Part shown: positions 25,291 through 30,832 of the stretch, in pieces
Layout: every line of letters starts with the position of its first letter
How positions within the stretch are numbered: position 1 is the first letter of the stretch
Source of the DNA: Willaertia magna
Taxonomy: Eukaryota > Heterolobosea > Eutetramitea > Acrasida > Naegleriidae
Direction: 5' to 3'
Length of the DNA stretch: 30,832 bases
Assembly (NCBI GenBank): GCA_902984215.1
Contig: CADWAF010000214.1
Span: forward strand, 1 to 30,832
Translations under genes and position numbers: made by a program
Notes under the pieces: model-generated
What the model was told of the DNA's origin: nothing
What the model saw: the letters and a program-made list of their open reading frames with translations, nothing else
Database searches by the model: none

Positions 25291-26688
25291 ATGGCTGAAA
25301 ACAATAGTAGTGATAACACGATTAGCATAGACAATAGTAACAATAACACAACCGCAATTGTGGTTAACTTTACGGATGAAAAGAAGACAAAGAGTAGTAG
25401 AGCTCTTAGCGTTGTTAGTAAGAATAGTAGTAACACTGGAAAGAATAAGAAAGAAGCATTTGCTTTAAAGTTTCACACATGTTTTGGAAATGTTGAACTG
25501 ACACCAGTAAAACTAGCTTCACTACTTGGTATGGCTGTAACCATAATATCCTTTTTAGCATTGGCTGCAATTATGATTGCTAGTTACGTTCTACAAACAC
25601 AAAGTCGTATAAGTGATGTGGTTTATAGAGGAGATATGCTTTCCATTAGAGAGACCTTAACATATACATCTTTACTTGCTTTTTATTCTGAAACGCCAGC
25701 AAAATATGTTTCTATTTATAATACAACATTAACTCAGTTATTATCTCTTATTAATATTTTACTTCGTAATGAAAGATTTGCTAAGACTTACGCAAGTTAT
25801 AATATGACAACTTCAGCAGTTGGTTTAGAGAATAAAGCTTTAACTTTATTGATGAAAGGACAAAGAGCAGAAGGATTTAAAATTATTAATTCAACTGAAT
25901 ATCAAAATTCAGTTGAAAGATTTAAGAATGATTCCTTATCAGCAACTGATTTTTTATTAATGACACAAGAAAATATCCAACAAAGTATGATTGCTATTAC
26001 CTTAGTGGGATTAATAGTTATTATTGTAACACTTATTTTAATTTTACCTGTAGTTATTGGAATATTTACTTTCTCTATTGATAAAGAAGGAGAACAATTA
26101 AAGAGATTAAAAGCTGCAAAGGCTGTGATGTTGTTAGATACAATGAATAATAGTAAATTAAAGGAATTATTTAGAAAACACTGTGAAACGGAGCATTCAA
26201 TTGAAAACTTTAAATTTTTAGAGAAAGCTACATTTTACAAAGAGTTATGTGAACACTCTTTTGAAATTCAAGAAAAACTGTATGGATCTGAATCAACTGG
26301 TGGTGTTGACAATGACACTTCTTCAGTCACTAACAGCGAAATAAGTTCAAAGTCAAATAAAAGCACAAAGAAAAAGGAATCGTTTGAAAAAGACTTAAAA
26401 GAAATTGAAAAGAGAAAGTATGAATGTGCCTTTGATGTTTACACTGACTTTTTAGATTTAAATGGAAAATATTCTGTAAACATTAACAAGCAATATATTG
26501 AGGAAGTTAAAACTCAATTAGATTTCTTTAATAGAGGACAAAGTGAAACATTGGCAGAGGCATTATTTGATGATATTGTTAGGGAAATAAGTATTGTCAT
26601 GTTGGATACCCATCAACGTTTTAAATCATCTCTAGCTTTCCAAAAACAAATGAAAATACAAAATATTAAGAACAAGAAATCAAATTGA
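25291..26688 (+). CDS. Two-TM receptor-like protein with C-terminal RGS domain
   Basis: A 465-residue single-exon protein. A Ser/Asn-rich cytoplasmic N-terminus (1-68) precedes TM1 (about 72-102), an extracellular helical region (about 103-230) of the length and pattern of a four-helix-bundle sensor, and TM2 (about 231-263). The cytoplasmic part is an RGS domain (about 276-450): MNNSKLKELFRKHCETEHS, ENFKFLEKATFYKEL, then after an insertion ECAFDVYTDFL and LAEALFDDIVREISIVML. The insertion (about 332-372) is Ser/Lys-rich and interrupts the domain after its third helix. Together with the protein at 10356-12689 this is a second membrane-bound RGS protein in 31 kb. A signal-controlled GAP for G-alpha subunits is the inferred role. 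Confidence 0.8.
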   Translation: MAENNSSDNTISIDNSNNNTTAIVVNFTDEKKTKSSRALSVVSKNSSNTGKNKKEAFALKFHTCFGNVELTPVKLASLLGMAVTIISFLALAAIMIASYVLQTQSRISDVVYRGDMLSIRETLTYTSLLAFYSETPAKYVSIYNTTLTQLLSLINILLRNERFAKTYASYNMTTSAVGLENKALTLLMKGQRAEGFKIINSTEYQNSVERFKNDSLSATDFLLMTQENIQQSMIAITLVGLIVIIVTLILILPVVIGIFTFSIDKEGEQLKRLKAAKAVMLLDTMNNSKLKELFRKHCETEHSIENFKFLEKATFYKELCEHSFEIQEKLYGSESTGGVDNDTSSVTNSEISSKSNKSTKKKESFEKDLKEIEKRKYECAFDVYTDFLDLNGKYSVNINKQYIEEVKTQLDFFNRGQSETLAEALFDDIVREISIVMLDTHQRFKSSLAFQKQMKIQNIKNKKSN

Positions 26689-26755
26689 AACTCACCTTAA
26701 TAATTTTATACAGCTAAGAAAATACTTGTGTCACAACCAATAGTTGTTACAACAT

Positions 26756-26768
26756 AAATAATTTATTT
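26756..26768. terminator. Candidate bidirectional 3'-end palindrome between convergent genes
   Basis: AAATAATTTATTT is the reverse complement of the 13-mer found at 5618-5630 and 6920-6932. It lies in the 100-bp gap between the convergent RGS and Atg18 genes. The shared position at gene ends suggests a 3'-processing signal; chance is not excluded in such AT-rich DNA. Confidence 0.3.
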
Positions 26769-26788
26769 CAAATATACACTACATTACA

Positions 26789-28083
26789 TTAATTTTTATT
26801 TGTTTCATCAAATTGATCTCTATTTTCAATTACTTTGAATTTAGTTTCAAGAGCCATTTCGCCCCCATTCACCAAATCTAAACCAAAACGATGAATATAT
26901 CCATCAAAACTGACAACAATCAAAGCTTCATTATTAGGTGTTATTCCACAAATATTTCTAGTTTCACTTTCAGGTAATTTTACAGAGGCATGAGCAAAAT
27001 TACGAACACTATCCCACATATTATGTAAGGTATCACTTAGAGTACCAACATTTTGACGTTTTTTACTTTTCCAATATATTGTAAATAAATTATTGAAATA
27101 AATACTTACGGTTCTTTGTCATCACCTTGAGTTGAAGTTAATTTAAAAACATGTACAGTTCCCTTGTCACTAGAAACACAAACTAAAGAAGAATCAGCAT
27201 TAAAAGAAATTGAATAAATTCTAGCAGCAGTTGACCCTCTTCTTAAAGTAGTTAATAGTTCACAACCAGGAATTGAGAAAATACGTATAACAGTACCCTT
27301 TCCAGATGCAGTTGCTAACATACTTCCATCTTGATTAAATTGAATAATTGAAACATCACTTTTATGAGCTTTAATAACATTTATAGGTCTTGGATTAATA
27401 GCATCATATAAAACAACATCTCCAACCTCACTTCCAGATGGGAAAGCTAAATAACTAACATCATTCTTTACTCCACTAACACCAGTTGGAGTACTTGAAG
27501 GTATTGAAGATAATGCGCATAATCCCAATTTATTTTCCGTCTCAATCGTTCTTAAAATCTTCATTGAAGAAATATCAAATAGATGAAGTTTATCTTGTAA
27601 TACTACAACAAGCCTTCTTTTAGATAGTTTTATATTTAAAATTGTACTTGTAAAGTTTAATTCACAAATAGCCTTATTCTCACTTGAATTAAATAATTGT
27701 AGCCTTCTAGGACTTAAACTAGCTTGATGACCTGCACCTACCAGAGCTAATAGACTTGAACTATAAAGCATTTGAACTACACTCATTCCTCCAGCTTTTT
27801 TAGAAATAAATAAATTTCTAATGTTTCCGATTAAGAATTAATACCTACGTTGAGAATAACATTTCTTTAAAGGATCTAATGTAAAGATTTTATATGAACA
27901 ATCGGTACCTATACTAACACAACTAAAATCTTGATTAAAAGATGCAAATAACATCTTCTCCGTTGATGATGATCCACTATTGCCATTATTATTATTATTA
28001 GTATTTACGAATAACTGTTGTTGGTTTGACAATTCCTTATTGTCATTTGATGATGGAACGCCATTCTCATTATTTCTTTGCAT
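26789..28083 (-). CDS. Atg18/WIPI-family PROPPIN (WIPI3/4 type)
   Basis: Three exons on the minus strand, 28083-27849, 27794-27110 and 27065-26789, with introns of 54 and 44 nt, give 398 residues. After an Asn/Ser-rich N-terminus the protein is a WD40-type seven-bladed propeller. The PROPPIN hallmark LRRG lies at 262-265 within TTLRRGSTAARIYSISF, flanked by FNQDGSMLATASGKGTVIRIF and LVCVSSDKGTVHVFKL. LRRG rather than FRRG, and the wording of the blades, fit WDR45/WDR45B (WIPI4/3) better than WIPI1/2. PROPPINs bind PI3P and PI(3,5)P2 through the two Arg and act in autophagosome formation and vacuolar membrane dynamics. Exon 2/3 joining restores KEPKKRQNVGTLSDTLHNMW without a gap. The intron 1 donor (GTAGGT) is the least certain splice. 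Confidence 0.93.
27985..28000. repeat. Short ATT trinucleotide repeat in Atg18 exon 1
   Basis: About five ATT units (AAT on the coding strand) encode an Asn run in the N-terminal tail of the Atg18 protein. Similar AAT runs occur in the phosphatase-like gene near 19375-19400. Length variation between strains would be expected. Confidence 0.7.
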
Positions 28084-28305
28084 TTTTTTTAATTAATTTC
28101 CTCACCTTTTCAAGGGTTTATGTTGTTGATGTCAATGCCAATAGTTTTCATGCTTTTTCTCATACGTTCCATTGGAATTAGAAAGTATTCTTTTTAATTT
28201 TTGTTTTTTCTAACTCCATGCTGTGTTTCTTTCCGTATGTGGCTTAATTGACTAATTTGAAATCGAACAAGATTACAACAGCAATTAAAAAACAAGAGAA
28301 AAAAA
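28084..28305. promoter_or_regulatory. Divergent promoter region of Atg18 and Rieske genes
   Basis: These 222 bp separate the two starts. They contain an 11-bp palindrome TTCCATTGGAA (28167-28177), which includes an inverted CCAAT core, and a CCAAT about 30 bp earlier (near 28139). Both starts are preceded by long A runs on their own strand. Regulatory function is inferred only. Confidence 0.35.
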
Positions 28306-29220
28306 ATGAATTCTAAAAGGTTTGGGGCTGGATTTTTGCAATTTTCATTTTCCGATGGTAATAATGAAGATAAACAACAAGAACAATTAAAAAAGAAAGA
28401 GGAAGGGAATAATAATGTTTTGTTAAGAAAAAAAAGAGTAGAAAATAAATCCCAGATGTCTTCTTCACAAAATAATAATATTCCACCAACTAATATCTCA
28501 TTAATTTCAAAAGAATTAATTAATAAAAGTGAAAATAAAAGAATTTTAATTAAAAATTTAAAAGATTTTAATATTGGAAGTCGTTTACATTTTAAAGATG
28601 AAATTACTGAAAGACAATTTGCAATATTTAGAACTGATAAGAATGAAGTATACGCGTTAGATTGTTTTTGTTATCATATGGGAGGTCCTTTACATCAAGG
28701 TGACATTGAAGAGCTTACTTGTTATTATGGTGATTCAAATACAACTCAACAGGTTAATCCTTACAATATGAAGAAAACATTAATGACAGCAGCGTCTTCT
28801 TCAGTAAATGATAAAAATCTAACTGCCAAGAAACATGTTTGTGTTATTTGTCCTTGGCATCATTATTATATCAGTTTAATAAGTGGAGAAAGTTTTTATT
28901 TAGATTTAGATATGAAATATAAATCTAAAGGAACTAAACAACGAGTTTATCCTTTAATTTATGATGAAGAATTAAATTTATATTTAGAGATAGATTGGAG
29001 ATTGTTATTAGACAATAAAGAAGAAATACATCAATCAATACCAAAATTGGATTCTGATTATTACGTTAAAATTCATCAAAAGAAAAACAAACAAACAGAT
29101 GCTAAACCTCATTCTGTTGTAAATAAAAGAAGACAACCTAAACCACAAGAGAATAATATCAATGATAGTAATAATACTACAATATCACAAACAACAGTAG
29201 AACAAGAGAAAAAAGAATAA
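28306..29220 (+). CDS. Rieske [2Fe-2S] domain protein, RFESD-like
   Basis: A 304-residue single-exon protein. The Rieske ligands are Cys122 and His124 (CYHMGGPL) and Cys182 and His185 (CPWHHYYI), in a domain spanning about 75-230. The phrases CYHMGGPLHQGDIEE and SGESFYLDLD match the style of animal RFESD proteins, soluble Rieske proteins of uncertain function, rather than bc1 or oxygenase subunits. The gap between ligand pairs is about 57 residues, much more than the usual 15-25; the extra sequence is Asn/Thr/Ser-rich and likely a surface loop. The N-terminus (1-70) and the C-terminus (about 245-304) are charged and low in complexity. There is no signal peptide or TM. The ATG follows a run of eight A. 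Confidence 0.88.
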   Translation: MNSKRFGAGFLQFSFSDGNNEDKQQEQLKKKEEGNNNVLLRKKRVENKSQMSSSQNNNIPPTNISLISKELINKSENKRILIKNLKDFNIGSRLHFKDEITERQFAIFRTDKNEVYALDCFCYHMGGPLHQGDIEELTCYYGDSNTTQQVNPYNMKKTLMTAASSSVNDKNLTAKKHVCVICPWHHYYISLISGESFYLDLDMKYKSKGTKQRVYPLIYDEELNLYLEIDWRLLLDNKEEIHQSIPKLDSDYYVKIHQKKNKQTDAKPHSVVNKRRQPKPQENNINDSNNTTISQTTVEQEKKE

Positions 29221-29300
29221 TTAAAACCCAAAAATTTTGAAAGAATTTATTAACCCACTAGTTGTTATTATTTAGTGAAATGATATTTACAATAATTAAT

Positions 29301-30782
29301 TCAATTTACAAAGTGTTTACGTAAATATTGTAATACTCTCTTTTCGAATTTCTCAGGTAAATAACTATGTATTAGGCTGTGGGGTGCATCCTCAACAACC
29401 CAAAAGTCTTTCTGATCATTCTTTAAAAGACTATACAATAATTCTGTATGTTTAATATTTACAACAACATCTGTTTTAGAATGTATAAATAGTATTGGAA
29501 TATTTACTTGTTCAATCATATCTGAAGCATGATAATGATTAGAAATTGAAAAATCTGACATTCTCCAATTTACCAATTCAGATAAGAAATTCAAAATAAA
29601 TTTAGGAATAAATCCACCAATTTTCTCAATAATTACAGCTGCAATTTTAGGTAATTGGTGACTCCAACCATTCTTATATAAGGCAACTTCTAAAACATCT
29701 CTTATTTGAAGGGTACGATGAGCAAAAGGATTTTCAGCTACAACTACTTTCACACGAGAACTTTTTGAGGCAGCAATGATGGCACTTGTTGCTCCAGTTG
29801 ACGTTCCAAATAATGCAATTTCAACATTTGGTATTAAAGATTCCATGTATTTAATAGCTCCTAATACTCCCCAAAATTCTCTATAGCCTAGAGAACATCC
29901 TTCATCTCCATCGCTTATTCCGTGGTTGACTAAATCGAAGAGTAAGATGTGAACATTAAGGGGATAAAGATATTTAACGTGAGCTAATACATCTCTTCTA
30001 TCATAGAACGCACCATGAATTAATATTATGGCTTTATTACTTTCCTTAGTTTTTGCAGGAATGTACCATCCTCTTAATTGTTTACTTTCGCTGTAAAATG
30101 ATGGAAATGTAACGTTTTTATAATCTAAACCAAAATCTGTTTTAGGGTTTGTTTTAAATTTTAAACTATCCATATACTCAACTAATCTATCTTTGTGCGT
30201 TCCTTTTAGTAAATGAAAGTGTTCCTTACTTGCGAAGGGAGGGTGAGAGTCTCTTTTTCGTTCCTTGTCTTCTTGTTTTTCATTGTCGTTTCCTTCATCT
30301 ATTAATTGCGGTCCCGAATTCTTTTGAATGACCTGAACCGGTGCGGGTTGATAAAAATCTAAAATCGGGAATATCATCTCAGGCCATAAAAACGTTGAAC
30401 TTTTCGTTAATTTTCTATACAATTCATTATTTAAGTTCAATAAATGTAATTTACTAGAAACTGCGATGTAAGAACTAGGATACATAAAAAGGTTGCATAA
30501 TATGAAGGTAACCAATGTCGTAAGTACAATAATGAAACTAAGAAGGCAAAATAGAAAAGAAGTAATGTATTTAGTTTTACGTTTTGCTTTTATAATTGTT
30601 TGTTGAATAATTCTCTTCGCTTTTACTTTATTAGTTTCTTTCTGAATAATTGGATCCATTTGAGAAACTACTAATTGTATATTGTTATTTACAAATATCA
30701 TGTTATTATTATCATGTTGAGGAATAGTTGGAATAAGAGGAGTTGTTTTAGGCGATGTTGGAGAGGTTGGTAACAAAGTCAT
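29301..30782 (-). CDS. Membrane-anchored alpha/beta hydrolase (5' end may extend past window)
   Basis: At least 493 residues. A Pro/Thr-rich N-terminus precedes one TM (about 76-101), a charged linker (about 160-190) and an alpha/beta hydrolase domain (about 225-490). Visible elements are ILIHGAFYDRRD (oxyanion region, 253-264), FDLVNHGISDGDEG (beta4 turn), the nucleophile elbow GTSTG with Ser328, Asp438 (HSKTDVVV) as acid and His468 (DAPHSL) as base, a full catalytic triad. The layout with an N-terminal TM and serine hydrolase domain is like ABHD-type or bem46-type proteins. The substrate is unknown. The ATG at 30782 is used here, but the frame stays open for the remaining 16 codons to the window edge with the same Ser/Thr/Pro composition, so the true start may lie outside. 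Confidence 0.85.
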   Translation of the reverse strand: MTLLPTSPTSPKTTPLIPTIPQHDNNNMIFVNNNIQLVVSQMDPIIQKETNKVKAKRIIQQTIIKAKRKTKYITSFLFCLLSFIIVLTTLVTFILCNLFMYPSSYIAVSSKLHLLNLNNELYRKLTKSSTFLWPEMIFPILDFYQPAPVQVIQKNSGPQLIDEGNDNEKQEDKERKRDSHPPFASKEHFHLLKGTHKDRLVEYMDSLKFKTNPKTDFGLDYKNVTFPSFYSESKQLRGWYIPAKTKESNKAIILIHGAFYDRRDVLAHVKYLYPLNVHILLFDLVNHGISDGDEGCSLGYREFWGVLGAIKYMESLIPNVEIALFGTSTGATSAIIAASKSSRVKVVVAENPFAHRTLQIRDVLEVALYKNGWSHQLPKIAAVIIEKIGGFIPKFILNFLSELVNWRMSDFSISNHYHASDMIEQVNIPILFIHSKTDVVVNIKHTELLYSLLKNDQKDFWVVEDAPHSLIHSYLPEKFEKRVLQYLRKHFVN

Positions 30783-30832
30783 ACTAGCAATTGTTTGAGG
30801 TGAAGGTATATTAGTGGTTGTTGAAGATGATT

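Overview
The window looks like nuclear DNA of a free-living amoeboflagellate protist, most likely a heterolobosean of the Naegleria/Willaertia type. It is strongly AT-rich. Genes are packed at 18 to about 400 bp spacing on both strands and use the standard code. Most carry zero to five very short GT-AG introns (38-58 nt, one of 108 nt), usually starting GTAAGT. The gene content is typically eukaryotic: Qa-SNARE, Atg18/WIPI, CNNM, PX, RGS and GPI-phosphoethanolamine-transferase-like proteins. Start codons are often preceded by runs of A. The species call is inference; no rRNA or other species marker is present.

Left part (1-7634): the 5' end of an alpha/beta hydrolase and a probably myristoylated Ser-rich protein (both minus), a CNNM/CorC-type membrane protein, a small basic unknown and a syntaxin-16/Tlg2 Qa-SNARE (all plus), then an unknown membrane protein and a PX-domain protein (both minus).

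Middle island (7635-9169): a gene-free stretch. Its core is a roughly 1.1 kb block with about 9% G+C (hand count over 8041-8940), bounded by 10-bp perfect terminal inverted repeats. It sits inside a larger ~100-bp imperfect inverted repeat. Each arm holds a tRNA remnant (Lys-like body); one is only a 3' piece, the other lacks exactly the anticodon arm and variable loop. This is the most structurally unusual part of the window and may be a non-autonomous foldback element.

Right part (9170-30832): an MacB/LolD-type ABC ATPase with five phase-1 introns; a CHASE4-like/HAMP/PAS/RGS transmembrane receptor-like protein; a family 2 glycosyltransferase with an apparent frameshift; a crotonase-family protein; a divergent GPI phosphoethanolamine transferase-like protein; a four-TM protein with a metallophosphatase fold whose metal ligands are mostly lost; an unknown coiled-coil protein; a membrane-anchored endo-beta-1,2-glucanase-like protein; a second transmembrane RGS protein; a WIPI3/4-type Atg18; an RFESD-like Rieske protein; and a membrane-anchored alpha/beta hydrolase running to the right edge.

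The genes do not form an operon. Recurring themes are membrane traffic and autophagy (syntaxin-16, PX, Atg18), G-protein signalling from membrane sensors (two RGS proteins) and lipid/glycan or membrane-surface chemistry. Multi-exon structures were built by hand from splice motifs and reading-frame continuity; no transcript data were available.
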